Of a stretch of 64,000 nucleotides of DNA, positions 53,791 to 62,860 are shown piece by piece (positions within the stretch are counted from its first letter, which is position 1; each line of letters begins with the position of its first letter). The DNA lies in NCBI RefSeq assembly GCF_963675585.1, contig NZ_OY776413.1, positions 1-64,000 of the forward strand. The letters run 5' to 3'. The notes beneath the pieces were generated by a model. The model made no database searches. It was not told the DNA's origin and saw only the letters and a program-made list of their open reading frames with translations. This DNA is from an uncultured Draconibacterium sp. (GTDB taxonomy: Bacteria > Bacteroidota > Bacteroidia > Bacteroidales > Prolixibacteraceae). Position numbers and translations under genes: made by a program.

Positions 53791-55602
53791 TTATTCTGCA
53801 ATTGATTTTTCCATACGTTTTCTCTCGTGTTCATCGAGGTAAATCTTACGAATACGCATGTGATTTGGAGTTACTTCAATGTACTCGTTGTTACGAATGT
53901 ATTCCATGGCTTCTTCCAGCGAAAACTTAATTGCCGGAGCAATACTGGTTTTATCGTCTGATCCGGATGCACGCATGTTCGACATTTTTTTGGTGCGAAT
54001 AATGTTAATCGTCAAATCATCCTGACGCGTATTTTCACCAATTACCTGGCCGGCATAAACATCTTCTCCCGGATCAACAAAGAATCGACCGCGATCCTGC
54101 ATCTTATCAATTGAATAAGTAATTGCCGTTCCTGTTTCAAGCGAAATCAAAGCACCATTCCGTTTTACACCAAGCTCACCTTTCCAAGGCTCATAACCGG
54201 CAAAACGGTGCGCCATAATTGCTTCACCTTCGGTAGCAGTTAACATTTGGTTACGCAAACCAATTAATCCACGTGCAGGAATTTTAAATTCCAAATGAGC
54301 ACGTTCCTGGCTTACTTCAATGTTTAAAATTTCTCCTTTACGAAGCGTAACCAACTCAATCACTTTACCCGAAAATTCTTCTGGAACCTGAACGGTTAAA
54401 GCTTCTACCGGTTCATTTTTTACGCCGTCAATTTCTTTAATAATCACTTTTGGCTGGCCCAATTGCACCTCAAAACCTTCGCGACGCATGGTTTCAACCA
54501 AAACAGACAAGTGAAGAATTCCACGTCCGTACACTAAAAATGCATTGGCCGAACTGGTTTCTTCAACACGTAAAGCCAGGTTTTTTTCAGTCTCTTTTAT
54601 AAGTCTGTCGCGCAACTGACGAGAGGTTACAAATTTTCCATCCTTCCCAAAAAATGGAGAATTATTGGCCACAAAAAGCATGCTCATTGTTGGCTCATCA
54701 ACGTTAATTGGCTTTAATCCTTCAGGCTCTTCAATATCGGCAATGGTATCACCGATATCAAAACCTTCGAGGCCAAGTACGGCACAAATTTCTCCTGAAG
54801 GAACCGGATCTTTGGTTTTTTCCTTGCCAAGCCCTTCAAAAAGATAACACTCTTTTGCAACTGATTTTACAATTGTTCCATCGCGTTTTACCAACGAAAC
54901 ACGTGCCCCGGGTACCAACTCACCACGGGTTACTTTACCAACTGCAATACGTCCGGTGTACGATGAGTAATCCAACGAAGTTATGCGCATCTGAACGGTT
55001 CCTTCCTTGTGCGTTGCAGCAGGAATGTGTTCAATTATAGAATCGAGCAAATAAGTAACATCAGTTGTTTCGTTTGTCCAGTGGTCGCTCATCCAGCCGG
55101 CTTTCGACGAACCAAAAACGGTAGGGAAATCCAACTGCTCTTCTGTTGCATCCAGACTGAACATCAAATCAAGTACTTTTTCCTGAGCAATGTCGGGAGT
55201 ACAGTTTGGTTTGTCCACCTTGTTAACCACAACAATTGGTTTTAATCCCAGCTCGATGGCTTTTTGTAATACGAAACGTGTTTGTGGCATTGGTCCTTCA
55301 AAAGCATCAACAATTAAAAGAACACCGTCGGCCATGTTTAAAACACGCTCCACTTCTCCTCCAAAATCACTGTGACCGGGAGTATCGATAATATTGATTT
55401 TTGTGTCTTTGTAGTGCACCGAAACGTTTTTCGACAGAATGGTAATCCCGCGTTCGCGTTCCAAATCATTGTTATCGAGGAACAATTCCTGAACCTCCTG
55501 ATTTTCTCTAAAAAGATTTGCCTGATGTAAAATCCTGTCAACCAATGTAGTTTTACCATGGTCAACGTGGGCAATAATTGCAATATTTCTAATTTCTTTC
55601 AT
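53791..55602 (-). CDS. typA: Translational GTPase TypA/BipA
   Basis: 603 residues, normal length for the family. GTP-binding domain with G1 A-H-V-D-H-G-K-T-T (11-19), G3 D-T-P-G-H (near 75) and G4 N-K-V-D (near 128). EF-Tu-like domain 2, two alpha/beta domains and the BipA-specific C-terminal domain ending in basic E-R-K-R-M-E follow. It is a ribosome-binding GTPase needed for ribosome assembly and growth under stress or low temperature. Monocistronic, leftward, with a terminator after the stop. The nearest -7-like sequence upstream (AATATTTG, minus strand, 55630-55637) misses the consensus by one base. Confidence 0.97.
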   Translation of the reverse strand: MKEIRNIAIIAHVDHGKTTLVDRILHQANLFRENQEVQELFLDNNDLERERGITILSKNVSVHYKDTKINIIDTPGHSDFGGEVERVLNMADGVLLIVDAFEGPMPQTRFVLQKAIELGLKPIVVVNKVDKPNCTPDIAQEKVLDLMFSLDATEEQLDFPTVFGSSKAGWMSDHWTNETTDVTYLLDSIIEHIPAATHKEGTVQMRITSLDYSSYTGRIAVGKVTRGELVPGARVSLVKRDGTIVKSVAKECYLFEGLGKEKTKDPVPSGEICAVLGLEGFDIGDTIADIEEPEGLKPINVDEPTMSMLFVANNSPFFGKDGKFVTSRQLRDRLIKETEKNLALRVEETSSANAFLVYGRGILHLSVLVETMRREGFEVQLGQPKVIIKEIDGVKNEPVEALTVQVPEEFSGKVIELVTLRKGEILNIEVSQERAHLEFKIPARGLIGLRNQMLTATEGEAIMAHRFAGYEPWKGELGVKRNGALISLETGTAITYSIDKMQDRGRFFVDPGEDVYAGQVIGENTRQDDLTINIIRTKKMSNMRASGSDDKTSIAPAIKFSLEEAMEYIRNNEYIEVTPNHMRIRKIYLDEHERKRMEKSIAE

Positions 55603-55880
55603 TTCCCGTTTTTCTAATCCTAACTAATACAAATATTGAGCGTAATTGTTTCATTCACATCTATTTATTAGCAAATGATATTCTCAGTACCCGAATTGGC
55701 GGGCAAAAGTATAAAAGTTTTACTGCGCCAGACGAAATAAGTTATTAATTGAGTGTGATTTGGAGGGAAATTTAATATGCCTTGTATAAACAAGTCTTTT
55801 AATAAAATTTATCTTGCAATGTAATGAAATACTAATCCAAACGTAATTCAAAAAAAACAAAACTAAAGAGCACAATCTGA

Positions 55881-56375
55881 ATGACAAGCAGCGAATTTGA
55901 AAAACTAATAATTCAGCAAAAGGATAAAATGTACAGGTTCGCTGTGAGCATCCTAAAAAATTCTGAAGACGCACAAGACACTGTTCAGGAAGTGGTGCTT
56001 CAATTATGGAAAAACCGTCGCTCGCTTGATCGCAAAAAAAATCTTGAGAGCTACTGTTTAAATGCTGTCAGGAACAGATGTTTTGATGTTTTACGAAAAC
56101 AAAAGCACAGGCAGGAATACCAAAAAACGATGGATTACCAAAGCATGGTAGAAAGCAATATAGAATACACCGATCTTGTTGAAAAGCTAAAAAAAGAGAT
56201 TCTGAAATTGCCCGATCAGCAACGTTTATCCATTGAATTAAAGGACTTACAAGGCCTGAACTACGAAGAAATCAGCACAATTATGGAGCAAAGCATTACT
56301 TCAATACGGGCAAGTGTTTCGCGGGGGAGAAAAAAACTTTACGAAATTTTTAAGGAGGAAATTGCAAATGTATAA
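55881..56375 (+). CDS. ECF RNA polymerase sigma factor
   Basis: 164 residues. Region 2 (about 8-75; D-T-V-Q-E-V-V-L-Q-L-W-K-N-R) and region 4 (about 105-160; L-Q-G-L-N-Y-E-E-I-S-T-I-M-E-Q-S-I-T-S-I-R-A-S-V-S-R-G-R-K-K-L) are intact. The last codons overlap the start of the next gene by 8 bases, so an anti-sigma-like membrane protein and a DUF4252 protein are co-expressed with it. This sigma / membrane protein / DUF4252 order recurs in Bacteroidota. It differs from the stand-alone sigma at 15748, which has no partner gene. Confidence 0.92.
   Translation: MTSSEFEKLIIQQKDKMYRFAVSILKNSEDAQDTVQEVVLQLWKNRRSLDRKKNLESYCLNAVRNRCFDVLRKQKHRQEYQKTMDYQSMVESNIEYTDLVEKLKKEILKLPDQQRLSIELKDLQGLNYEEISTIMEQSITSIRASVSRGRKKLYEIFKEEIANV
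56351..56359 (+). promoter_or_regulatory. Perfect Shine-Dalgarno sequence within the sigma gene
   Basis: TAAGGAGGA lies 9 bases before the ATG at 56368 and inside codons of the sigma factor. Such a perfect site is rare in Bacteroidota; together with the 8-base gene overlap it decides this start for the next gene. Chance (codons for Lys-Glu-Glu) cannot be excluded. Confidence 0.5.
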
Positions 56376-56856
56376 TGATAAACTAAACCGCTTTTTAAAT
56401 GGCCAGCTCGACCTGAAAGAGTTTGGGAAAACGGTGCAAGAAAATACGGAAGAACAGGAGTTTTTGGATTCGTATTTAAAAGCAAACATCCGGCTGCAAA
56501 AAGAAATTCCAGATTTCAATCCGTTCGAAAAAGTTGAATTGTATAAAAAACAACGACATTCACTTGCTAGACGCATTCTTCCGTATGCGGCATCAGTTTT
56601 AGTGATCATTTCTCTGTTTTTCACCCTATTCATTCAAAGCCATAAAAAAACTCAACTTACCATTTCGGAACAAGATTTGGCAGAATTAAAACACAATACA
56701 GAACTAGCTCTTTGGAATTTATCGAATGAACTAAATACTTGCCTGGCGAAACTTGAAGAGGCAAATAAAATCAGCCATCCTATTGAAGAGAGCCAGTCAC
56801 TAAAAAACGTAAATATTAATTTTAATAATCCAATTAGCAATTTAAAGATCAATTAA
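56368..56856 (+). CDS. Membrane protein, likely anti-sigma factor
   Basis: 162 residues from the ATG at 56368; upstream in-frame codons run through the sigma gene and are not needed. Cytosolic N-terminal part (about 1-65, with F-L-N-G-Q-L-D-L-K-E-F-G at the start, as in the first helices of anti-sigma factors), a single transmembrane helix (about 68-90) and an exported C-terminal coiled region (about 100-162, rich in Leu, Lys and Glu). No zinc-binding HxxxC motif is visible. Position and topology suggest it holds the sigma factor at the membrane until signalled; this is inference. It is 2 bases ahead of the DUF4252 gene. Confidence 0.7.
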   Translation: MYNDKLNRFLNGQLDLKEFGKTVQENTEEQEFLDSYLKANIRLQKEIPDFNPFEKVELYKKQRHSLARRILPYAASVLVIISLFFTLFIQSHKKTQLTISEQDLAELKHNTELALWNLSNELNTCLAKLEEANKISHPIEESQSLKNVNINFNNPISNLKIN

Positions 56857-56858
56857 CC

Positions 56859-57350
56859 ATGAAAACAAAATTCATCATTTTTTTTATGTTCGTTAGTTTT
56901 ATTGCGCTTGCACAAAACGGGAATAAAAACATAGATCAAGCGCTCAAATTAATTGACAATCGGGAAAATGCCTCATACTTTGAAGTAACTAAAGATATGT
57001 TTCAGATGTTATCTGACACAAGAGATATCAGTCCTGAATTTAAAGAATACATTAGTAAACTTCATAAGCTAAAAATGATTCAACCCACGGGCGAAAAACA
57101 ACGTGAGCTCGGTGAAGAATTCTACAAAATAATTTTAGCTAATACCAACCTGAGTGAATATACCCGATTAATGACTCAAAGAGACCAGCATTCAAAATTG
57201 TCGTTTTACAAAAAAGAAGGAAAAAACGAGAATGAATTTCTATTGCTTAGTAACAATATGATTATTTATATTACTGGCACCCTCGATCTGAAATCGATTC
57301 ACGAATTTGAACAAGTAATTAAAATTGCAGGAAATGCAGTAGGCATGTGA
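56859..57350 (+). CDS. DUF4252 family exported protein
   Basis: 163 residues. Signal peptide 1-18 (F-I-A-L-A before Q-N). The mature domain of about 145 residues matches DUF4252 by general look and by its place after an ECF sigma factor and a small membrane protein. It has mixed helix/strand content and no enzymatic residues. DUF4252 proteins are thought to be periplasmic or outer-membrane-associated. As the last gene of the operon it is a good candidate for the sigma factor's own regulated product or signal. Two hairpins follow the stop. Confidence 0.72.
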   Translation: MKTKFIIFFMFVSFIALAQNGNKNIDQALKLIDNRENASYFEVTKDMFQMLSDTRDISPEFKEYISKLHKLKMIQPTGEKQRELGEEFYKIILANTNLSEYTRLMTQRDQHSKLSFYKKEGKNENEFLLLSNNMIIYITGTLDLKSIHEFEQVIKIAGNAVGM

Positions 57351-57363
57351 AGTCAATTAATCT

Positions 57364-57475
57364 CATAAATCGAACAGTATTTTGGATTCTGTTCGATTTA
57401 TGGGCATCCCTGATTCAATAAGACGATAGGATTGATCGAATTTGGCTCACAATTATTACACTTAAATAATTGTGA
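57364..57475. terminator. Two hairpins between convergent genes
   Basis: First hairpin 57364-57402: 14-bp perfect arms CATAAATCGAACAG/CTGTTCGATTTATG, loop of 11. Second hairpin 57447-57475: 11-bp arms TCACAATTATT/AATAATTGTGA, loop of 7. Neither has a T run, so they may act in mRNA stability rather than simple termination. Confidence 0.5.
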
Positions 57476-57496
57476 AAGCTAAAGTTTGAGTTTACT

Positions 57497-58768
57497 TCAT
57501 TTTATAGCGTACAAAAACTTATCGCTTCGTAAAATCATTTTATCGCCAACAAATACAGGGACTGCTTTAACCGTTCCATCAACATCATTTTCAGAAACTT
57601 TTTGAAAAGTATTTCCCGGTTTTACAATGGTACATTCGCCTTTTACATTGATAAAATAAATGTTTCCGGCCGCATATATAGGAGACGAATTAAAATTCCC
57701 CTTTAGTTCTTCCCTCCATACCAGTTTCCCGGTCATTGCATCCAAACAAGTCACCATTCCACGATCATGAACCATGTACATTAAACCATCGACGATTACC
57801 GGAGTAGGAATTTGCGGAACCTCGTCTTCATACATCCACTTTACATGTGTTTTTGTTACGTCGCCTGTTCCGGTCGGATCAATGGCGTATTGTTGGGTAA
57901 AACGTTCTCTGTTGTCTAAAAATATCCAGCCCGAATTAACATAAACCAAACCGTTGTAAAAAAGGGGTTGACTAACAGTTGAATCGTAACCGTATTCAAT
58001 GGTCCAAATCACCTCACCGGTATTTACATCGTGCGCAAAACACATGAAAGCTGAATTACTGATAAGCAGCTCTTTACCATTTGCATTTATAACAATCGGT
58101 GTTTGGTACGATTTCCGGTAAACCGGCTCCAGCGGATCGTAAATTTCTTTGGGACGTACACTTTTCCAAATCGTTTCTCCGGTGTTTTTATCCAGCGCAG
58201 CCACGTACGGATCTTTCGTACCTTCAAGGTGAACAATCAATTTATCCTTGTACAGAAGCAAGGATGACGCAGGTCCCTGCATATGATCGCAAGGCATATC
58301 CTCGCGTTTCCAAACCACTTCAAAATTGTCGGTGTTTATACAAGCTGTTCCAAAATTTCCATAATGTACATACACCCGGCCCTCCTCGATACAAGGAGTT
58401 GGTGTTGCATACGAATTGGTTCCATGAATCCGCTGCGGATTTTCGGCAGTAAATAAAGTTTTCTCATCCAACAACTTACCGCTTTCCAAATCGAAACAAA
58501 GGGTGTAAAATTCATGCCCGTCCTTTTCGGCTGATGTTAGCCAAACCTGATTTCCATATACCACCGGCGACGACCATCCCAAACCTTTTACCGGTACTTT
58601 CCATACCACATTTTCAGTTTCGCTCCACTGCAAAGGCGCCACTTCCACGTCAGCGTGCGCGTTGGAATCTGATCCACGAAAGTGTGTCCAGTTTTGAGTT
58701 TCTGAAGAACAGGAAAAAATAAATTGTGAAGTAAAAACAATTAGAACAAGATAGATTTTGGTTTTCAT
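57497..58768 (-). CDS. PQQ-like beta-propeller lipoprotein
   Basis: 424 residues from the ATG at 58768; the frame is open upstream but the lipoprotein leader starts here (lipobox F-S-C, Cys20). After N-W-T-H-F-R-G, a start typical of PQQ-binding-like repeat proteins, it has seven or so beta-propeller blades, each with the W-K-V/S or V-W-R tryptophan-docking pattern and D-x-x-T-G-x-x/V-W. No PQQ-contacting residues can be assigned, so it is likely a binding or scaffold protein, not a dehydrogenase. Divergent from the EEP-family gene. -7 box TAACTTTG (minus strand, 58795-58802) lies 27 bases upstream. Confidence 0.85.
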   Translation of the reverse strand: MKTKIYLVLIVFTSQFIFSCSSETQNWTHFRGSDSNAHADVEVAPLQWSETENVVWKVPVKGLGWSSPVVYGNQVWLTSAEKDGHEFYTLCFDLESGKLLDEKTLFTAENPQRIHGTNSYATPTPCIEEGRVYVHYGNFGTACINTDNFEVVWKREDMPCDHMQGPASSLLLYKDKLIVHLEGTKDPYVAALDKNTGETIWKSVRPKEIYDPLEPVYRKSYQTPIVINANGKELLISNSAFMCFAHDVNTGEVIWTIEYGYDSTVSQPLFYNGLVYVNSGWIFLDNRERFTQQYAIDPTGTGDVTKTHVKWMYEDEVPQIPTPVIVDGLMYMVHDRGMVTCLDAMTGKLVWREELKGNFNSSPIYAAGNIYFINVKGECTIVKPGNTFQKVSENDVDGTVKAVPVFVGDKMILRSDKFLYAIK

Positions 58769-58794
58769 TATTACAGGTTTAGATTGTATGGAAT

Positions 58795-58802
58795 CAAAGT
58801 TA
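58795..58802 (-). promoter_or_regulatory. -7 box of the PQQ-like gene
   Basis: Reads TAACTTTG on the minus strand, matching TAnnTTTG, 27 bases before the ATG. Confidence 0.5.
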
Positions 58803-58863
58803 TACGAAAAATGCAAATTGTAAAATTTAATTTCTATTTTCAGACTTTCGATAAAATTTACAG

Positions 58864-59658
58864 ATGAAGCCAATTAGACTACTATTTCTATTCTCGTCAA
58901 TCTTACTATTTAATACACTTTCAGCTCAAAATACAAACGATGACGGAAGAACAGTTCGTGTTTTAACGTTTAATATTTTACATGGCGCTACCACAAAAGG
59001 AGATTTCGATTTGGATAAACTGGCATCGGTAATAAAAAATGCAAATCCGGATTTTGTTGCTCTGCAGGAAGTGGATTTTAAAACCAACCGGGCAAAAAAA
59101 TACGATCTGGTAACCGAGCTGGGCTGGAGAACAAAAATGGCTCCTCTTTTTGGAATTGCAATGCCATTCGATGGCGGTGGCTATGGCGAAGGAATTCTTA
59201 CTAAAAAACCAATTTTGGGCAGCCGAAATATTGCACTCCCCCATTCGCCTGGAAATGAACCGCGTGCGGCCCTGGAAGTTATTGTTGAATTGGATTCGGG
59301 CGATACAATCTGTTTTGTTGGAACGCATTTGGAGCACCAGGAAAACAGTAGCGACCGGATTGACCAGGTGAAAAAATTAAACCGGGTTTTTACAAATGGG
59401 AAATATCCAACTATTTTAGCCGGCGATTTAAATGCGACTCCGGAGAGTGAACCCATTTCATTACTAAAGCAATATTGGACAGATAGTTTTGCGTATAAAT
59501 CCGAACCTACTTATTCTTCAGATAATCCAAGAATAAAAATTGATTACATTTTATTTCGCCCGGAAGAAAAGTGGAAAGTAATAGAAAACAGGATAATTTG
59601 CGACGAAGTAGCTTCCGATCATTGTGCTGTGCTTTCGGTTCTGCGCTTGGTAAAATAA
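58864..59658 (+). CDS. Exported endonuclease/exonuclease/phosphatase family protein
   Basis: 264 residues. Signal peptide 1-21 (N-T-L-S-A before Q-N). The EEP fold has its metal and catalytic residues intact: Asn37 (T-F-N-I-L-H-G), Glu69 (L-Q-E-V-D), His155 (G-T-H-L-E-H), Asp188/Asn190 (G-D-L-N-A-T-P) and Asp252-His253 (S-D-H-C-A-V). The T-F-N-I-L-H-G opening is found in exported sphingomyelinase- and phosphodiesterase-like members, so a periplasmic phosphodiesterase or phosphatase is likely; the substrate (sugar phosphate, lipid or nucleic acid) is open. It is monocistronic, and the message faces the saccharopine dehydrogenase gene across a leftward terminator. Confidence 0.87.
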   Translation: MKPIRLLFLFSSILLFNTLSAQNTNDDGRTVRVLTFNILHGATTKGDFDLDKLASVIKNANPDFVALQEVDFKTNRAKKYDLVTELGWRTKMAPLFGIAMPFDGGGYGEGILTKKPILGSRNIALPHSPGNEPRAALEVIVELDSGDTICFVGTHLEHQENSSDRIDQVKKLNRVFTNGKYPTILAGDLNATPESEPISLLKQYWTDSFAYKSEPTYSSDNPRIKIDYILFRPEEKWKVIENRIICDEVASDHCAVLSVLRLVK

Positions 59659-59689
59659 AGGAAAATCAGATTAATATTTATCGCAAAAA

Positions 59690-59723
59690 CAAAAAAAGAT
59701 TCCACCTAAAAAAGATGGAATCT
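59690..59723 (-). terminator. Terminator of the saccharopine dehydrogenase gene
   Basis: Read leftward, an 8-bp stem AGATTCCA/TGGAATCT with an 11-base loop runs into T7, about 33 bases after the stop. Confidence 0.8.
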
Positions 59724-59755
59724 AAAGATCGTACTCTACAATTACTCACAAAAAT

Positions 59756-61096
59756 CTAAACTTTGTACGATTCTTTTATCGTTTCAGCAAAAGTTATTCC
59801 ATAATTCTCCAATTCACTTAAAACAGGTTTATAAATTTCTTCGCGCGTTGGAATAAACATGCCATGCAATTTTAATTGCCCCGTTAAAATTAATTTTGCT
59901 GCAACCCCCAGAGGCAAGCCAACTGTTTTTGCCATTGCCGTATGTTCTCCGGATTCACCCAAAACTACAAGCGAAGAATTCATTGTTACCTTTTCGCCGG
60001 AGTTTTTGTCGCGGTAAACGAATTTATGCCACATCACCACCATGTCTTTTTCATCCGCTAGCAAAGCCCATTTTTCTTTGAGTAATTTTTCAAGAACCTG
60101 AGCCGGAGTTGCCTTTTCCAAACCAATTTTTCGATCTTCAAAAATTCCGAGCCATTTTAGTTTCGGAATAATGTCAGAGTCCATGGCTATTTTCATGTAA
60201 TGATACAATTTTAGCTCCACCGAATCGGTTGGATGGTAGTACAAAAAGGAATTGATAAAATCCCGGTACGTCATATTCTCCACATCTTCGAGCAAATAAT
60301 CATCACTTGTGGCACCCAGCTGCACAAAAACATCCCAAGCCCGGCAATATCCCGGCCGACGCAAAGTTCCGCGATATACAGTTGGTACTCCCTGTAAATT
60401 GTACTTGTCGACATAACTCAAAGAATCACGGTTGGCATAACCTTCAAACCAGCCAAAATCAGCTATTTCTATTAATTCGGTTCGCCGAAACAAACGGTTG
60501 TAAGGAATGTATTTGTATTTGCCTTCCTGAATAAATTTTGCCGGCCCCTCCTGTCCTGCCAAAACAACATTTCGCGGATTCCAGCTAAATTTATAATGCC
60601 ACGGATTATCGTCTGATACAGGTGCAACCAATCCTCCGGTAAACGATTCAAATGCCTGCAGCTCGTGACCTTGTTCCTTAATTTTATCAATGGCCCGCAT
60701 GGCCGACATGTGGTCCAGCCCGGGATCGAGTCCGCATTCGTTTAAAAACAACAATCCTTTACTTTCTACCTCATCGGCAAAAGCTTTCATCTCTTTGTTT
60801 TCGTATGAGGCTGTCAATAAATTTTTCGAGAATTTGATACACGATTGAGCGACTAATTTATGAAAACGTGCGGGGAGCATTGAAATTACCAAATCAGCTT
60901 TTTTAATTTCCTTTTCCCGGGCAAGCTCGTCTTTCACATCCAGTAGTTCAAAGGTAAGTTTCAACTTGTCGATAAAACTACTTTTGTTTGTGTCAACAAC
61001 CTTTACCAACCACTTGTATTTTGGCGCGTTTTCGAGCAAATAAGTAAGCATAGAAATGCTCGATCTACCTGCTCCAAATATTAAAATGTTTTTCAT
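59756..61096 (-). CDS. Saccharopine dehydrogenase family protein
   Basis: 446 residues from the ATG at 61096; a longer in-frame reading (to 61126) would run into the palindrome upstream. N-terminal NAD(P)-binding Rossmann domain (G-A-G-R-S-S at about 8-13) and C-terminal catalytic domain with E-C-G-L-D-P-G-L-D-H-M-S-A-M, the usual saccharopine reductase/dehydrogenase signature. It would release glutamate and alpha-aminoadipate semialdehyde from saccharopine. The next gene upstream on the same strand encodes the matching semialdehyde dehydrogenase (63-base gap), so the pair fits lysine breakdown via saccharopine. No lysine-ketoglutarate reductase gene is in view. Confidence 0.87.
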   Translation of the reverse strand: MKNILIFGAGRSSISMLTYLLENAPKYKWLVKVVDTNKSSFIDKLKLTFELLDVKDELAREKEIKKADLVISMLPARFHKLVAQSCIKFSKNLLTASYENKEMKAFADEVESKGLLFLNECGLDPGLDHMSAMRAIDKIKEQGHELQAFESFTGGLVAPVSDDNPWHYKFSWNPRNVVLAGQEGPAKFIQEGKYKYIPYNRLFRRTELIEIADFGWFEGYANRDSLSYVDKYNLQGVPTVYRGTLRRPGYCRAWDVFVQLGATSDDYLLEDVENMTYRDFINSFLYYHPTDSVELKLYHYMKIAMDSDIIPKLKWLGIFEDRKIGLEKATPAQVLEKLLKEKWALLADEKDMVVMWHKFVYRDKNSGEKVTMNSSLVVLGESGEHTAMAKTVGLPLGVAAKLILTGQLKLHGMFIPTREEIYKPVLSELENYGITFAETIKESYKV

Positions 61097-61112
61097 ATTT
61101 CCTAAAATTTTT

Positions 61113-61145
61113 AGTGATACTCTCACTCAAAGTGAGAGTATCACT
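61113..61145. repeat. Perfect 15-bp inverted repeat with 3-base loop
   Basis: AGTGATACTCTCACT (61113-61127), loop CAA, then AGTGAGAGTATCACT (61131-61145). It lies in the 63-base gap between the semialdehyde dehydrogenase stop and the saccharopine dehydrogenase ATG. No T run follows on either strand, so it is more likely a stability/attenuation hairpin or an operator than a terminator. Confidence 0.8.
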
Positions 61146-61159
61146 ACATTTATCGAACA

Positions 61160-62701
61160 TTAAACATTAAACTCAATGCCTTGGGCCAAAGGCAAATCGG
61201 TACTAAAGTTGATGGTATTTGTTTGACGGCGCATATACGCTTTCCAGGCATCAGAACCCGACTCGCGGCCACCTCCTGTTTCTTTTTCGCCACCAAAAGC
61301 GCCACCAATTTCGGCACCCGAAGTTCCAATATTTACGTTGGCGATACCACAATCGGAACCTTCGTGCGACAGAAATTTTTCGGTTTCCAGCATGTTTCTG
61401 GAAAATATTGCCGATGATAATCCCTGTGGCACATCGTTATGTATTGCAACTGCTTCTTCCATTTCTGAATACCGAATCATATAAAGTAAGGGTGCAAAAG
61501 TTTCGTCCTGAACAATTTCATAATGGTTTTCAACTTCGGCAATACAAGGCGTTACAAAACATCCCGAAGGATTTGCGTCGCCTTTTACAACCTCTCCTCC
61601 AATCAGTATTTTACCGCCTTCTGCTTTTACCTTTTCAATAGCAGCCAGGTAAGTTTCAACCGCCCATTTATCTACCAACGGTCCAACCAGTGTTTTTTCA
61701 TCGAGTGAATGCCCAATCGGAAGTTTGGAATAGATACTAATTAGCCGGTTTTTGAAATCGTTGTAAATGGAATCGTGGACAATAATTCTGCGGGTTGATG
61801 TACAACGCTGACCACAAGTTCCAACGGCACCAAATACCACAGCCCGAAGCGCCATTTCAATATCGGCATCCGGTGTTACAATTACGGCATTGTTTCCGCC
61901 CAATTCCAGTATCGATTTCCCCAGTCGTTCTCCAACTAAACGCCCCACTTTTTTACCAATTTTTGTCGATCCGGTAAACGAAATCAAAGGAATGTTTTTA
62001 TCGGAGAAAAACTCGTCGCCCAGTTCGCGCGAACCTGCGGCCACTAAATTCACAACACCCTCGGGCACGTTGTTTGCTTTTAAAACTTTTGCAATAATGT
62101 TGTGCACGGCCACTGCGCATAAAAATACTTTCGACGAAGGTTTCCAGATAACCACATCGCCGCTAATTAAAGCGATCATTGTATTCCATGCCCAAACTGC
62201 AACCGGAAAGTTAAAAGCCGAAACCACCCCTACAATTCCCAGCGGATGATACTGATCGTACATCCGGTGTTTTTCGCGCTCCGAGTGCATAGTCGATCCG
62301 TACAACTGGCGCGACTGGCCAACAGCAAAATCGCAGATATCGATCATTTCCTGCACTTCTCCCAAACCTTCCTGGTAAATTTTACCCATTTCGTACGAAA
62401 CCAGTTTACCCAGCGGCTCCTTGTATTTTCTCAATTCCAAGCCCATTTGGCGGACTACTTCTCCGCGTTTTGGCGCCGGAATCATTCGCCAAACTTTAAA
62501 TGCATTTTTGGCCTTTTCAACAACCTCGCGGTAATCGGCAGCAGTTGCCTGATTCACTTTGGCAATTAATGCACCATCCGATGGAGAAAAAGATTCAACA
62601 ACACTGCCTGCTGTTTCTTTCCATACCGTTCCGGTGCAAACCCCATTGTTAACTTCTCTAATTCCTAACTCTGCTAATTCTTTCGAAATATCAATTTTCA
62701 T
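61160..62701 (-). CDS. ALDH7-type L-aminoadipate-semialdehyde dehydrogenase
   Basis: 513 residues. Aldehyde dehydrogenase of the antiquitin (ALDH7/AmaB-like) group: catalytic Cys300 in C-G-Q-R-C-T-S-T, general base Glu266 in L-E-L-G-G-N-N and the N-F-P-V-A-V-W cofactor segment (about 164-170). The V-G-P-L-V-D segment and Q-D-E-T-F-A-P motif are also present. It oxidises alpha-aminoadipate semialdehyde to alpha-aminoadipate with NAD, in the cytoplasm. Its place before a saccharopine dehydrogenase gene supports a lysine catabolic role. The thiolase gene lies upstream beyond a repeat element, so co-transcription with it is uncertain. Confidence 0.92.
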   Translation of the reverse strand: MKIDISKELAELGIREVNNGVCTGTVWKETAGSVVESFSPSDGALIAKVNQATAADYREVVEKAKNAFKVWRMIPAPKRGEVVRQMGLELRKYKEPLGKLVSYEMGKIYQEGLGEVQEMIDICDFAVGQSRQLYGSTMHSEREKHRMYDQYHPLGIVGVVSAFNFPVAVWAWNTMIALISGDVVIWKPSSKVFLCAVAVHNIIAKVLKANNVPEGVVNLVAAGSRELGDEFFSDKNIPLISFTGSTKIGKKVGRLVGERLGKSILELGGNNAVIVTPDADIEMALRAVVFGAVGTCGQRCTSTRRIIVHDSIYNDFKNRLISIYSKLPIGHSLDEKTLVGPLVDKWAVETYLAAIEKVKAEGGKILIGGEVVKGDANPSGCFVTPCIAEVENHYEIVQDETFAPLLYMIRYSEMEEAVAIHNDVPQGLSSAIFSRNMLETEKFLSHEGSDCGIANVNIGTSGAEIGGAFGGEKETGGGRESGSDAWKAYMRRQTNTINFSTDLPLAQGIEFNV

Positions 62702-62736
62702 TGTCTTTATTTTTAGTTGTTATTAATTTCTTTTTA

Positions 62737-62855
62737 CTCCTCACCCTTCGGGAGCTCCCCTCCTGAGGGGAGCATTCTCCAATCAGCTTTTTCAGTTAAT
62801 CCAGGCAGTTTTCCCCTTTTAAAGGGGAAATGCCGAAAGGCAAAGGGGTATACTT
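62737..62855. repeat. Palindrome-rich intergenic repeat (REP-like)
   Basis: Contains three nearby hairpins: GCTCCCCT-CCTG-AGGGGAGC (62754-62773), TTTCCCCTTT-T-AAAGGGGAAA (62810-62830) and GCC-GAAA-GGC (62832-62841). It is flanked by the CCCTTCGGG palindrome and CAAAGGGG. Elements of this C4/G4 style are dispersed between genes in Bacteroidota. It fills the gap between the dehydrogenase and thiolase genes. Confidence 0.55.
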
Positions 62856-62860
62856 ATTGT

